In this document: positions 28,441 through 41,150 of the stretch, piece by piece
How positions within the stretch are numbered: the first letter of the stretch is position 1
How the letters are laid out: each line of letters starts with the position of its first letter
Assembly: GCA_036365515.1 (NCBI GenBank)
Contig: CM070874.1
Location: 116,750,235-116,814,234, forward strand
From: Torymus aiolomorphi
Taxonomy: Eukaryota; Arthropoda; Insecta; Hymenoptera; Torymidae
Direction of reading: 5' to 3'
Length of the DNA: 64,000 nucleotides
Made by a program: the position numbers and the translations under genes
The notes under the pieces: generated by a model
Told to the model about the DNA's origin: nothing
What the model saw: the letters and a program-made list of their open reading frames with translations, nothing else
Database searches by the model: none

Positions 28441-29380
28441 TCCTACTTATTTCTTATCTACACGTTCCTGCTTAAAATGATTTCACATTCTCTTGTGAAA
28501 CGTTATAGACTTATACTCCGACGGCACGAACAATAGGCGTCCGCGTGCATCCTATGGATCTTTCTATTATTTAGACAACTAATTCAGAATTCATTTTATC
28601 TCGCTCCTTTATACCTTTTGCTCGGTTTGCGTATAGGCATCCAAACAGATTGTTGGGGCACGGACTAACCGCTCGTCGGGCTTCGCTCTTTGTGTTTACG
28701 CTGGATTCTCATCAAGTAAACTTTGCAAATCATCATTCCTGAAATTCTAAGATTACCGAGAGAGCCAATGCCAAGCGCGCGCGCCGCGGGCTCTTCGGTC
28801 TATAGAACAAGACTAATTTGAGGGTAAGAAAGAAAATGCGGTCGAGCTCAAAACTGTAATTAATCGATTTCCGATTGTTGTTTCAAACAACTAAAGTTTT
28901 TTGACCGCTTTAACATTCTTTTTTACCGTCACAAGTGTCGAAAACAACTAAAACTATTCACTATTTTATTGAGCTACTGCGAACTCTTTCTATCCACGAA
29001 TTACCATAAGCTATTTCAGGCATTTTATTGCTAACGTTACTATTTTATTAATATTAATCCCATCAAGCGTGAAAAATTATTCCAATGTCACACAGCATTG
29101 CAAAGTACTGCGTTACCACTTTTTGCCATCGATGAAATGACAGAGATACAAAAAATAGGCAGCTCACCGTACGAAGCATTTTCCTATGGTTGTTCAACGG
29201 AATATCGCGTATAATCATTCTCCTCGGCGCAGGTTCTCCTCAAGGTTGACGCGTTAACAGTGTTATATAACCACCGCAGTCGCGAGTATAGCGCGTTATT
29301 CATCAGCCTTTGCGAGCACGTACGGCGAGATATCTAACGGTAAGCCGTATATATACACGGTTGACCTAAAAGTACACGCG
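28441..29380. other. AT-rich valley, nothing recognised
   Basis: No coding frame above background, no inverted repeats of note and no RNA gene. Confidence 0.55.
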
Positions 29381-30955
29381 GGAGCCCGGAATTCTTCTAT
29401 ACGAACGCGAAAGTATATTTCTCCGCTGTTTTCGTCCCCCTCCCTCCAAGCGTTCCGACAATATAACACAACTTTCGAAAGAAAAGACCACGCGCACGCG
29501 CCGATATATAATCCATCGATAATGAATTAACTACCATTATTACCATACAATAACGGCAAAAAATCAATCCCTCCGACCCTTGCAATCCACTATACTACGC
29601 CACGCACACACGAGTTAGATAACGCTGTCTCTCGCTCCGAATGCACGCGGGAAATTACGTAACGCGTGCAGCGCGCGCGCTGAGCTCTCGCCGAGTGCCA
29701 ACGAACGAGCACGAAAGAAGTTCCTTTTTCACGGCTGCAATGTATGTGCTATTATACTGCTGTACATATAAACTTTAATCCCCCTCTCCTCCACCCGAGA
29801 GAGCAGGAATCCTTCGCGGCGTGTCGAAAAAATACACCGGAGTACAGCGCGCGTGCACAAAAGACCGCAGCGACGACCCTCGCTCGGAAGAAGAAGAAGA
29901 AGAAAAAAGGAGTAAACCCGGGGGCGCGCGTCGAAAAAGCGGACTCTCGAGAGCGCGCGCAGAAAAATCTTAATGGCGCCCGCCGCCGCGTATAGCGCGA
30001 CCTTATATCGTTTCCTCGCGCGCGGCGAGTCAGCAGAGGCTGCAGGCAGTGACCCACTTACCACCGCCGCCGCGCGTTCGCTCGCTGAAGAGAGAGAGAG
30101 AAGCTTTGTATATATATGTATGTATACGTGGCACACGGGAGCGCGAAAATTTAAGCGCGCGCGCGCGCTCGCGAAAGCTTTTTTATGAAACGACGACGTG
30201 GCTGCTGCTGCGCTGCAAGGACTCGTGAGAGAGTGAGTTTCTTCGTTATACGCGCGGCTGACGGCCAAAGGATGTCCTTTATGATTTAAGGGGATGACGA
30301 TGAGGAAACCCGATGCTGCACGAGAGGGAGCGGAGGGACAGAGAGAGCGACGATGTTGTTGAGGGGCGCGCGTTATAGCAGCGCTCGACCTTCAAGGGCT
30401 TCGGCTAATTAAACGCTAAGTTATGGGTTGCTCGCGCTGAGTTATTTTATGGTTTGGGGGAACTGTCGCCGCGCTGCGTGCAGTATTTGCACGGCGTGCG
30501 ATGTGGCTTTTGAGCGGCCGCGTGCGGAAATTATGTATTATAGAATGCGCTGGCTGAGAAGTGGCTGCGAGGGGAGTACAAATTTGGCAGGTTTGGGGGT
30601 TCTTTGGTTTTAGTTTTCGAGAATTGATGTTGTCAGTATAGTGGAGAGTTGGAAATGAGAACTGGAGCAGTGAATTGTATATTTATCGGGAAAGATCTGG
30701 TTCACTGCGCAAAAATATCCTCTGGTAGAGGTAGCAAGTCGTAGATTTGTAATGTACAGAGACTGTGGTTCTTTATAGTAGCTGATGAATGTGGAAGAAG
30801 CGTGTATGATATTGATAGCATATATATCGTGGATTGACAATTTACGTTGGTAATTCAGAATTTACATTATTAAAATTAAAGAACATCTTTCAATACGTAC
30901 GTGTACTACGCAAGAGCAGTCAACTCTAAAAGAAACTTAATTTCATCGCAAACAA
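29381..30955. promoter_or_regulatory. CpG-rich island with skew switch (30.0 kb)
   Basis: The left side is C/A-rich (29430-29840). The core is CpG-rich with GAAGAAGAAGAAGAAG near 29887 and CGCGCGCGCGC near 30155. The right side is G-rich (30290-30610). A 179-codon minus frame (29729-30268) lies across the island, is A/S/R-rich and is not recognised. AT-rich after about 30620. Confidence 0.3.
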
Positions 30956-31105
30956 CCCTGCTGGAAACAGTCCATTTTTCGCCCATTTGTGAAACGATTT
31001 TTTCCCATATTCTAACCATTTAATGGCGAGTTAACCGAAATCGCTAGAAAATAGCTAGAAAATTCGTTTCACAAATGGGAAAAGAATGGACGATTTCTAC
31101 GAGGG
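30956..31105. mobile_element. Short foldback MITE, about 150 bp
   Basis: The outer ends CCCTGCTGGAAACAGTCC and (reverse complement) CCCTCGTAGAAATCGTCC are diverged. The inner arms CCATTTGTGAAACGA / TCGTTTCACAAATGG match perfectly. No clear target duplication. No coding capacity. Confidence 0.65.
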
Positions 31106-32764
31106 AAAGATAATTAATTTCATAACCAATGAGTTCACGCGGATTCCATAACACATATCTCCGCATCCAATTACAACTCGCAAACGTTCGTCGCATTTAC
31201 CCCACGAGAAAGCATCGAGCGCGTGGGCCAAGCGTATAGCAATTAATTAAGTTTACACGAAACGACGCATACTTGAAAAACATTTTGCGTGCGAGCTGCG
31301 ACGAGTTGCAGTTTCGACGTACTCCACAGCCTCTCTACCGGTTGCGTATATTACGCGCAGCCAGAAAATATTCCGACAATTATGATGCGGAAAGGGGAGC
31401 ATAAAGTTTGTATTTCACCGCGAAAAAATTTTTAACGGTACTTGGATTTATCCAACAAAGCTAACTCTCTTTCTCTCTCCCTCTGCCTACTGCTCGCGTT
31501 AATAAACTTACACGAGCCGTGATATACGTAATGTTTTGCGCATGGCGGGCGTATCGAAAATGTATCTAAAAGGTATATTATACGCGTATTTCAAACTTTT
31601 CAGTTGACACGTTTTTGTATATATAATTACACTTCGCGAAAGTAAAGCCAACTGCGTTCATGCGTTCCAATTCTTCCCGGTTTCGGTGAACAGTTGATAA
31701 TTGCTTTTCAGACACTTATATAATGTTAATAAAACATTTCCAGCAATATTATACGACTTCGTATTAGACAACTTCGCCGTATATCATATATTTTCCACAT
31801 ATTAATCAGAATTCTCGCGACAACCACAACAAACACAAACGCTCGGCGAATCCTTTCCCCGCATACTATTCATCGCTTCCACAAGCGTGAAAGAAAACCT
31901 TCAAACGTAGGATTCTCCACAATCATTCCCCGACAGCACAGCAGCGTCGCACCAGACGTATATATCCGAGCCTCATTATATCCTACTTGACACCCAGATC
32001 CAGGCGCGCTCAATTTACCCTCCCGCGGCTCTTTGCTCCTCTCCTTTTCACGTCTCCTCCCCGCCGCACCTGTCTGACGACGTCGCAAAGAGAGTAAGAG
32101 GCGACGGCGCTCGTGTCTTCCTTAGAAAAAAAAATTATTTCGCGTATCCTCTACTGCATAGCGTCGCGTGTGTTTCTGGAACCAGCCGTTGCCCACGCGT
32201 ATACACACGTATATATGTATGTGTGTGTATCTATAAAATATAGCACGGGTGGAGGAGAGGATCGATTGCGCGTGAGCTTATACGTTCCTCTTTTTTTCAC
32301 CCGGTACGACTCGACATTTCGACGATTGGCTAATATTCCGAACTGTCGATTCTCTCTGTCCGCGTCGACAAATTGATTTGTTATTTCAGTTGAGCACCGG
32401 TACAAAAAAGCAGCGTGTTTTTATCGACGTTCGAAGTAAAAAATGGCTCTTTGTGTGTGCGTGTGCTTGCGACGTATGAATTTTTGAGATATACACAGGC
32501 CGTGTATATATAGTTAGAAGGGGAATATACATATACACGTTCGGCTCTTAAAATCATTATCGATCCGTTGTGATTCGTTATGATTTGAATACAAAATAAG
32601 CTGTTCTACGTGCACGCGAAGATTAAAACTGATGATATTCAAAGCATTTACATTTAAAGCGCGTGTGCACTCGCAGCACTATGCACATTATACCGTTCAT
32701 TTGAATTAGAAACATTTATAACGACGATTTGGCGCGAGAATACGTTATACACAGTGTGGTTATG
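31106..32764. other. Mixed sequence with a C/A-rich to CpG-rich transition near 32.0 kb
   Basis: C/A-rich + strand at about 31640-32060, then CpG-rich. A short TATGTGTGTGTATC run lies near 32217. No gene recognised. The window's usual skew switch is weak here. Confidence 0.4.
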
Positions 32765-33064
32765 TACACGCAGAGAAAAGTTCATTGGTAGCAAATGGAA
32801 TCCTTTTGATCCAAGAGGAAAATAATCTTGTTTTCATTGCCAAAATTAATTCCTTTTGCCACAAGAGAAAAATCCTTTTCTGGCAAATTATTCTTGTACG
32901 AAAAGGATTCCTCTTCAAGGGAATAGAAGGTCTGGTTGACCAATAGGAAAATCCTCTCTAACTAAAATTGTTTTGTATGAAGAAGAAACCTCTTGCCCCC
33001 CGAGAAAAAAGTTTAAACGTATTTTCTATTTAAATAAAAAAAAATGTCACTTCTATTAATTTTA

Positions 33065-33240
33065 TTTATTTTAACTTTTATTTTATTATTTATATTTTGT
33101 ATGTATTTTATTTTATTATTTATATTTTTTATGTATTTTATTTTATTATTTATATTTTTTATGTATTTTATTTTATTATTTATATTTTTTATGTATTTTA
33201 TTTTATTATTTATATTTTTTATGTATTTTATTTTATTTAT
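33065..33240. repeat. 30-bp minisatellite, about 5-6 copies
   Basis: The AT-rich unit ATGTATTTTATTTTATTATT plus ten further bases (TATATTTTTT) is repeated in register. Because 30 is divisible by three, it translates as a ten-residue repeat (FILLFIFFMY-like). This is a by-product and not a membrane protein. Confidence 0.92.
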
Positions 33241-33328
33241 ATATTTTTTTATTTTAATAATTAATTAATATTGGTTAACTTCGTGAAAAAATCGAAGAAA
33301 AAATGTTTTCGAGAATAGTTCTGGAAGT

Positions 33329-33402
33329 GCAGTGACTAGGAATCGAACCCTCGACCTTTGCATTGGGAAGCCAGTACCTTAACCACACGACTAACTAAGC
33401 TT
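33329..33402 (-). pseudogene. tRNA-like sequence (decayed tRNA or SINE head)
   Basis: On the minus strand a perfect B box GGTTCGATTCC (33349-33339) lies 33 nt downstream of an A-box-like TAGTCGTGTGG (33393-33383), the canonical intronless tRNA spacing. Between them TTCCCAA occupies the anticodon-loop position, which would read CCC. The anticodon stem pairs at only about two of five positions, the T stem is imperfect, and I find no matching acceptor stem. So it is not a working tRNA. A tRNA-derived SINE promoter or an old pseudogene fits, and it is nested in the element at 32767-33892. Confidence 0.6.
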
Positions 33403-33894
33403 CTGACGAGTAGTGTTAAAATAGGAAATATATATGTATTTCAGAAAAATTGGATAATTTAAAAAAATTCATATCTCGACAGTTGCTTAACTTGAAGAGA
33501 TACTTCTTCTTTTAAAATCCAATTCTGTATTCACACTTTCCATAAGAATAACTAATAGTTGATTGTATTGTAATTAATTATATGACTAATTATTTATAGT
33601 AATTACCCTTTTTCCTCTTGTGACAAAAGGAAAATCATTTTGTAGTAAAAACTTAATGAAGTTGGTTCTCATTTACTCATGTAACGAGATGAAGTTATTT
33701 TGCCTATAACGGATGCGATTTGCGGAAATAAAGAAAAGGGTTTTGATGCAAGAAAAATATAATCTTGAAGCACAAAATGAATTTTTTGCTTTAAGAATAA
33801 TACGTTAGATTAAAAACGATAATCGTTTTACAGCAGGCGGATTTTCACAAAAAGACTTTCCTCTTGCTACTAATAGATCATTTTTCTGCGTGTA

Positions 33895-34140
33895 TATATA
33901 ACCGTTTCACCGATACAATACGTAGATAGAACTTAATCTTCTCGCTGTACTCCAAAAACCGCCCGTTAATGCAACAAATAAATGTGACAAAGGCAGACGA
34001 AAAAGTAAAAATACGCTACTGTGGTTATAAAGAGGGGCGAAAAAGCGCTGTTTTGGCGTACACTTACATATTAAATGCGTGTAGCGAGCATGTGCGCGTT
34101 ACGACTTGAAAATCCAGCCATACAATACAATCTGGTGATA
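33895..34140. other. Spacer, nothing recognised
   Basis: Short mixed sequence without structure that I can see. Confidence 0.5.
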
Positions 34141-35520
34141 TCAACTGAATTAACTACGAGTTAAGCTGCCTTCTCCGTTTCTCTCTCTTTCTCCATCATC
34201 GACGATGTTATATTACCACGAGCCCAAAGTGTTATCCCACGCACGTATATAGACATACATAGCTTTGTCAACCCCATCTCTCTCCCTCATTTTCTCCCGC
34301 TTCAAAGTACAAACGGAGCTACTACCAAGCCCAGCTGCACGGCACAGACACAGCGGCGTGATGAAATCCAATCGATAAGCGCCTTTTGTACGCGCTTTCC
34401 GGAGACACGCTTATACTACTCCCCATTGCTCTTTTTTCCCGGCGCGAGGCAAAGTCTATTCTTGTCGCCACTCTTTTCTTCTTCTAATCGCCGCATTTTT
34501 CACCCGAAAATAAAACCGTTACACATCATCGCACATCTCATCCACCATCCTCCTCTCCGATTTTCACACACGCACGGCGCCGCGAATGCAAATGAAAAAG
34601 TTTCACGCTTCTTCAAAACCCCGCGCGAGCACGTATAGGCAGTATTTCCATCTCCCTCCACAACTCGCCGCGTGATAATGTATTCCGTTTTCCTAAGAGC
34701 CAATAATTCTCGCCGCGCGCGCTCAAGTTTATTCGCGCGATGTGTTGAAGATTTCGCAAGCGCGCACGCGCGCACGCTTGCCACCGTATCGCTCGCTCGC
34801 TCGCTCGTGAGATACACAAAAGCCAGCGGGAGAAACTCACGTATACAGTGGCGCATTAATGCGCGCGTTGCGAGAAACACAATCGCGTGTAATCGCGGCG
34901 GCGGAAAACTGCTTTATTTTTGCGCGTGCGCGCGCGGGGCAGCGCGGCTTAAATGCGGATTACCGCCGCGCGGGGGTTAATAAGCACGTTTAAAGGCTGG
35001 TAAAAGCGCCTTCAGCCCCTTGCTGTCTCTCTCTCTCCCTTACTCGCGTTCCGGCTACGAGCTAAGCCGTAATCCCCGCGATTAATATATACGAAATATC
35101 GCTTAGCGAGCATCTCTCTCTCGCAACGCTTATAATCCCAGTTTCCCTGCCCCTGATTCTTGCTTATTTTCGTATATACCTTTCCCGCGGGTGTAATAGC
35201 GATGGTATACATACGTCGTTTAGGTTCGGGTAAGTATAATAATACCTACTTTTTTTTAATCGCGCCGCCTGTTTCGGGATGTGTTTACTTTGCGAATATT
35301 CCCGCGCGCGCTCTTTTCATTTTCATAACACGCTGGAGCGATGAATGTTATTATCGCTATGAAAACTTGTGCTGCTTCCAGCGGGCGATATCGAAAGAGA
35401 GAGAAAGAGAGCGAAAACTTTTCGCGGGAAATGGATTTACTAAAGATTCCGGAGAGATTCTATTTAAACTTCAGCATTTCGAACTACTTCGGAATTTTAG
35501 GCGGTAGCTAGCCGCCCCGT
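34141..35520. promoter_or_regulatory. CpG-rich island with C/A-rich left flank (34.8 kb)
   Basis: C/A-rich at about 34150-34600, CpG-rich at 34620-34980, then mixed with short CT and GA runs (35023-35036, 35395-35410). Frames on the two strands mirror each other and are arginine-rich. The right-hand G/T side is weak. Confidence 0.25.
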
Positions 35521-36459
35521 GAGGAGCTACTAATTTGCGAATGAAAGTGAAGTGTCACAAATGGGTTAGCAGCTTGCATAATGATCGCGATTAATCAGTA
35601 ACAGCGTGTACATCGCACTGCGTGTTACATTGGCTCGGCAGATGCTAAATTAAGTCGCGCGGACTCCGAATTCACTGGTACTTAGCGCAGATAATTATTA
35701 CACTCACGAATTTATCATATACAATATCTGCAGGTGTAAATCATCACCGCGCAACGCGAGATTATACCCACAAAATTACAAACCCACCTCGTCTTTAAGA
35801 ATTACTACTTTCCGATATAAATTCTCCTCTATTCCCCGGGGAAGAGAACCTTCCTCTCTGCCTTTCAATGAGCGGGAATCTTTCGTGCCTTCTTTCTCCT
35901 CCCATATGTCACGCAACAAAATGCCGCGCACGCGCGCGCGTTCGCCTTTCTTTGCAAATGCGAACATGCGAACGACCTTAGCCGAGCCATGCGAATGCGT
36001 ACACACACGCAGGCACGGTTGAGTATGAGGGAGAGAGAGGGAACGTCGTTATCTAACTCGGCGGGATTTCGGTCAGCGAAGCGAGCGTAAGTACTTAGGC
36101 CCATTTTCCGCGTCGTATTATCTATCGCGGCGATTGCGGTTAATGACGAGTTCGAGATGATGATGCTCGCTCTGTGTATATATATGTATAATATGCGGGT
36201 ATACGCTATCGTCGCCAGCAGCGTTGAAAGTGCGAGCTTGATATACTCTCCGGGTTATGTAATCGACACTTACTGCCGCCGATTGTCTGGTTTATAATAC
36301 ATTGATAGTTATGGATTTAGTTATACAAATAATAACTATACTGATAACCCCCCTATTTCCAAGCATTTGGAATGATTCAAAAACAATTCGTAGAAATTAA
36401 ACACGAAAAACCTTCTCTCTCTCGTTCCCTGAACCGTAAAAACACCAGAAACGTTCCTT
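35521..36459. other. Mixed sequence, nothing recognised
   Basis: A CpG-rich patch at about 35920-36180, otherwise AT-rich. No motif recognised in the 76- to 79-codon minus frames. Confidence 0.45.
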
Positions 36460-37130
36460 ATCGTTCATTCGCCGCAGCCGCGACTCGTCGCAGTTTGCCC
36501 AGTAGACGAGAGAGAGCGAGACTCCGACGCTCTCGAGCTGCGGCGGCGCCCAAGGTGTCGCTCGCTCGTTCGCTTTCGAAACGGCCTTTCCTCGCTCGCC
36601 TTCGGCGCTCGCTTGGGAATTCTCTCTCTCTCTGGCTCGGTGCTGCGGCGGCGGCGGCCGAGGAGAGCCTAATAAGAAGCGATGCGCGCTCGCGCGGCCC
36701 GTTCGACAGCAGAACGAACGGTTCTCAACTCTCCGGCCCCACTCGATTATTATCAGCGTCATTGTTATTTCTTTTTGCCTCGTTTTTGCGGTCCGCTTTA
36801 TTTCGCTCCTGCCGTCTCTCTCCCTCCCGCCCGCGTCGAATGTTCGCGTATAAGAGCAGGTCTGTTTTTCGATCCGGAGGGAGAGAGACGATCGTGCATG
36901 CGGTTGGAATTCCGGACGGGAGAGTTTCCGTCTTCGCTCAGCGAGTGGATAGTTTCAATCTGTGTACAGTATATAGGGGAAGTTAGGAAATGCTAAAGAT
37001 GCGAGAGTTATTGGGTGATGTTTTTTTTTTTTCGGTTTGAAATGAGGAAGTTGATGATGATAATTTTGAAAGGAATCAAGAGTGAAGATAACTTTTGAAG
37101 GCTGTAATCAGAAGTTGATAAGGTCGATTG
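36460..37130. promoter_or_regulatory. CpG-rich island with G-rich right flank (36.7 kb)
   Basis: The CpG-rich centre includes GCGGCGGCGGCGGCC near 36645 and a CT run at about 36621-36632. The right flank (about 36970-37110) is G/T-rich. A 204-codon + frame (36372-36986) is dominated by R, S, L and A. A 121-codon minus frame covers the same DNA. I see no domain and treat both as compositional. Confidence 0.3.
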
Positions 37131-38430
37131 GTTAAACGAAAAATGTTTTTGAAACATTCAACTTTTTCTTACTCTGTGAACTTTTTCGAGTGGAAAGTAG
37201 TTGCAAAACTGCCTTAAATTATCCACTTGGCGAATGGGATCCGGATTTCAATATTTTAGTTACTCCATGCGGTGAAAAATCTCCCGTCTATACCGTATAA
37301 AAATATGGAAATTATATATGTTCAAATTACAAATGAATTCATAGTTTAAAAAATTAAAAGATTGAATTAAAGGATACATAATGCATAATGCTTTATGAAT
37401 GAAAATTCAAGTCTTCTTATATTAAAAAAAAAAGTATAGTATTATACATGTTTTACATTTATTTAAAATAAACGCTTCCTTATTTTTATTTAATTTAGGT
37501 GTAATCGCAAACAAACATCATATTAATTACTTAATTAATTTAAGAATCTGTAAAAGCTATTACTTTTACAATTATAATAAACTATAGGAAACATATTTGT
37601 TTACATTTTCATTGAAGATCTCATATTTCATGGTCAACGACAAGTACTTAATTACTGAACAGAAACAAACAAGAAAATTTATAAGTATAAAACTTTTCAA
37701 CTCAATGACGTATAATACGAATGAATATTTAAATTCTTTTCAACTGCATTTACTAATGAAAAATTTCTTACGCTTTTTATTAACGATAGTATCGTATTTT
37801 ATTTTTACAAAGTTTAGAAATAGTTGTATCGACATTTTTAATTAATAGAGTACCGTTTTGGAGTCTAAAATTTGATATTCATAAGATGTTGAATTATTTA
37901 TTACACAAAACATGATAAAGCAACCATTTTTTTTTTTAACAAACGGATCAAGTCCGACTTTATGCAATCAATAAAGTAGCATATATCCTGCTTACAAATA
38001 TCATTACTGTTTAAAACGATGCAGCATTAAACGCTCGCAATCTTAATTCTTCTTTCAGATTGGTGTAAAGACGTCAACTCATGGAAATTTCACGTCAATT
38101 TACATTAACTATCTAACAATTTTCAGATAAGAATACAGTTGCAGCCCGCACTAATGGAAGGATATGATACGCGAAATACATGCAAACGTGACACATTACT
38201 GTAACGACATATATATTTCATCCGGGGAGCGCGTGCATGCACGTAGCAAGGGGGTCAGTAACAGCGGATATGACTAATATAATTTTTCTCTTTTAATACT
38301 CGATTCGCACAAATTAGACTACATATGTAACGTCATATATATAAATGCTATCGTAAAAAGCATATAACATCACCCCGGGGCAATTTTAATCATGTTCCCC
38401 GAATAACTTTAAAATGCGCAGGAGGTAATT
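37131..38430. other. AT-rich valley, nothing recognised
   Basis: AT-rich, with an A run at 37424-37433. The 82-codon frame (37597-37845) is K/N/F-rich, as random AT-rich DNA would give. No terminal inverted repeats detected by eye. Confidence 0.5.
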
Positions 38431-39517
38431 TTCCATTCGCTGGCCGCTCGAGCCCACCGAATTTCACACAGTCGTGCCCCCGCTGCTGAGAGCTCAGCGT
38501 TCGTTCATTTACGCCATATGTCTGCTCCGCTCCGGGGCGTCGGATCATCCGGCGGCCGGATTATACCCGGACACGAAAATTGCCCGGGGAAAAATTAGTC
38601 GCCAAGAGAGAGAAGTGTCGCGTGTCCCTATTCAGGTGTCGATCATTCATGAAAAATGAATTTTCCGGTCGCGCGCTTGTGGCATTACTTCTCTGTTTTG
38701 GATTTGGTAAAGGCAATTTAATCGCCGCTGGTAAATAATTCTACAGTCTGTATAATTATATATATATATGCTCGCAAAAAGTTTCGTACTTTCAACGACG
38801 ACTTCGCAAAAAAGCCACAGTTATACACCTCCATTCGGTTCATATTTCTTCTTTAACGAACTTCCAGCAAGCGCGGCTGCGGCGGTATAGCGACGGCGAA
38901 ACACAAAGTTCCGCGCGCGCGCACGCAAAATGAAAACTCATCAAGCGAGAAAGGACAATTTACGCAGTAGTGCAATGCCACACTAACTCATTACGCTTTA
39001 TGGGAAAACTTGGCGCGAGTTTCTAAGAACGATTGCGATACACACTCACCGTAGTGCCTACATACATACATATATACATGTACACAGGGAAATTAATAAA
39101 AAATTTCTCGCTCGTAAGGACACGACATCAATCTGGCAGCCCGGGCTGAAATAAACAAAGCCAGGTTCGCGAATGCACGAATTTTAACACTCGCGCGCCA
39201 TTTAACGCGAGAAAGAAACATAGTTCCACAGAGAGAGGTCAGTGTTGGAAGCGCCGCCGCGCGGAGAGTGAATAGCGTGTTTGCGCCCTCGGAAAATTAA
39301 AGTAATTTGCCCGCCGCCGCGCTGAGTTTCGCGCGAGGAGTTTTTCCATTAAGTCCTGAAACGCGCAACTTGAGCATTCGCTCGTTCTCTATATATGGCT
39401 TCCAAGCGCTATACACACCTCCCGCGCCATTTTTGTGCAACATTCGTCTTCCTCTTTTCCCCCAAACAACATCGAACGCCCGGTGATTGCAGCTATCAGT
39501 GTGTGTTACACACACCC
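38431..39517. other. Mixed, mildly CpG-rich sequence
   Basis: CpG-rich patches at 38450-38690 and 38870-38930. C/A-rich just before the foldback (39400-39517). No gene recognised. Confidence 0.45.
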
Positions 39518-39693
39518 TATATCGTCGCGCGGTACGAAGAAAAGCCAACTTAGAAGAGCCAGACGAAGAAAAGCCAGTTTCGCGCGAAAAAAGCCAACGA
39601 ATGTGCACATTTTTGGCTTTTGTTCGTGCGAAACTGGCTTTTCTTCGTCTGTCTTTTCTAAGTTGGCTTTTCTTCGTACCGCACGACGATATA
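39518..39693. mobile_element. Long foldback with GAAGAAAAGCC repeats (176 bp)
   Basis: The arms TATATCGTCGCGCGGTACGA and (reverse complement) TATATCGTCGTGCGGTACGA pair to a centre at GTGCAC (39603-39608). Each arm contains two copies of CGAAGAAAAGCCA. Because the arms are nearly identical, the + and minus strands encode almost the same peptide (RRAVRRKANLE... in both), which mimics two genes but is one palindrome. No clear target duplication. Confidence 0.85.
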
Positions 39694-39889
39694 CCAAAAA
39701 GGCTTCTTATACATTAATAAGTAACGCAACGCACGCGAATCGAACGCATCGAGGAACGAAGCCGCGGAGCTCTATAGAGAAGAAATAAAAAAGGTCATCG
39801 AGAGAGGAGTGGGGAGACCGAGATACACGAATCGTATGAATTACTCGCACCGAAGGAGTATTTAAACGAAGAATAATAGCCTCGCGCGC
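39694..39889. other. Spacer, nothing recognised
   Basis: Short mixed sequence. Confidence 0.5.

Positions 39890-39932
<43 letters not shown>
39890..39932. repeat. (CG)-(GT)n-(TA)n compound microsatellite
   Basis: CGTGTGTG...TGTATATATATATA in one run. Confidence 0.95.
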
Positions 39933-39933
<1 letters not shown>

Positions 39934-40460
39934 CGTATTCTCTATCCGCGCACTCGACTGATACTTTGCCTTGCTCGCCCGCTCGAGCGCATGCACACTG
40001 CCTACGTCACGACAACGGCGACGACTGCAGCGCTTGCTACGCGACCGCCGTAGGTATAGACATTCTCGCTGCGCGCTCGCTGAGAGCGAGCCTCGGTTCT
40101 ATTCGCGTCTCGCTTCGCATAGTTCGCTCGCTCGTGTGGCGGCTATGGCCAGGCGCGCTGCTCCGCTCGGGAGAGGCGAGCTGTGCTCGAAATCCGAAGA
40201 TGACGGGGCGGCAGCGACGTGGTTTATGGCGCGAGAGGATGCGACGGCGAATCGGCCTAAATTGTTGGAATTTATGATAATTTTGGGGGGATATTTGGGT
40301 GGATTTTGGCTTCCTGGTGGGCGGCAGCTGCGCGTGTAGCTTTTCTATTTTTGCCTGGAATGTAGCTCGGAGCATGTTGAGGTGAGGTTGCGATAAAGAT
40401 TTTAACTTTTGTTGATGTACACTTTATGGTGGCGTACTCGATGTCCAGTAATTCTGTTGG
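39933..40460. promoter_or_regulatory. CpG-rich island with strong skew switch (40.1 kb)
   Basis: The CpG-rich centre (39950-40190) is followed by a strongly G/T-rich + strand (about 40195-40450, for example TTTTGGGGGGATATTTGGG). C-rich sequence lies to the left. Overlapping 112- to 127-codon frames occupy three reading frames here, which argues that none is selected. Confidence 0.35.
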
Positions 40461-41150
40461 AAGTTATTCTAGGGCCTCTAAAAGAGTAATGTTTCTATCC
40501 AGAAGTACAACGGCGTAAAAAAAGTGTTGTTGATTTCAGTGAGGCGCGATAACGCATATTAGTCACAACAGAGCAAGCAAGAGAATTCACAATGCAGAAT
40601 AGCTAATCTGCTTACTAAGATTAATTTTCCAAGTGCAGGCTTTAATATAGATTAAAAAATCTTTTAAAAATTTCGTTGCTGTATTTTCGTTCAAAGTTGT
40701 CTAACTCGTTGATTAAAATTACTCATATATTAATTCATAAATGCAAATCATCGTCTGCGAGGCAGCGCTTAAAAAAAAACTTTGAATCCCTGTACTCCCA
40801 ATTATGTGAAGTGCCGATTTCCATATTGCTTATCCAACGGTGTGTGCGTCATTGACCGAAAAAGAATTCGAGTAGTTTGAAGTCTCACGAGACTACGATC
40901 TTAACGTCCGCCCGGAATACATTTGGATTAAACAGTTGCGGGGATAGAAAAGGGATTTATAAACATTTCGTGGCTTCATTATATAGAAAGTCAGAAACCT
41001 TCAACTTATATGTGTATTTTCAAAAATCTGTTCCGGAATAAACGTTCCTTTCATTATCCCAAAACATTTTGAAAGAACTTTAATAATGATATCCAATTGA
41101 CAATCAACAAAGGTCAATTAAGAACCCCGTTTTTATTAAACAACACGAAT
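40461..41150. other. AT-rich valley, nothing recognised
   Basis: No repeats, RNA or credible frame seen. Confidence 0.5.

Larger units (their letters stand above)
32767..33892. mobile_element. TA-flanked non-autonomous element, CACGCAGAGAAAAG ends (1126 bp)
   Basis: The ends CACGCAGAGAAAAGTTCATT and (reverse complement) CACGCAGAAAAATGATCTAT are followed by similar GGTAGCAA / AGTAGCAAG. TA flanks both (32765-32766, 33893-33894). Variants of CAAGAGGAAAA and its inverse recur near both ends (for example 32811, 32870 and 33613). No transposase is present. It contains a 30-bp minisatellite and a tRNA-like sequence. Confidence 0.75.

Noticed and set aside
33044..33268. Regular repeat array considered as CRISPR
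   Set aside because: The units are contiguous without unique spacers, AT-only, and in an evidently animal genome. It is a minisatellite.
36372..36986. 204-codon open frame
   Set aside because: It is R/S/L/A-rich with no motif and lies in stop-poor GC-rich DNA, with open frames on other strands and frames over the same bases.
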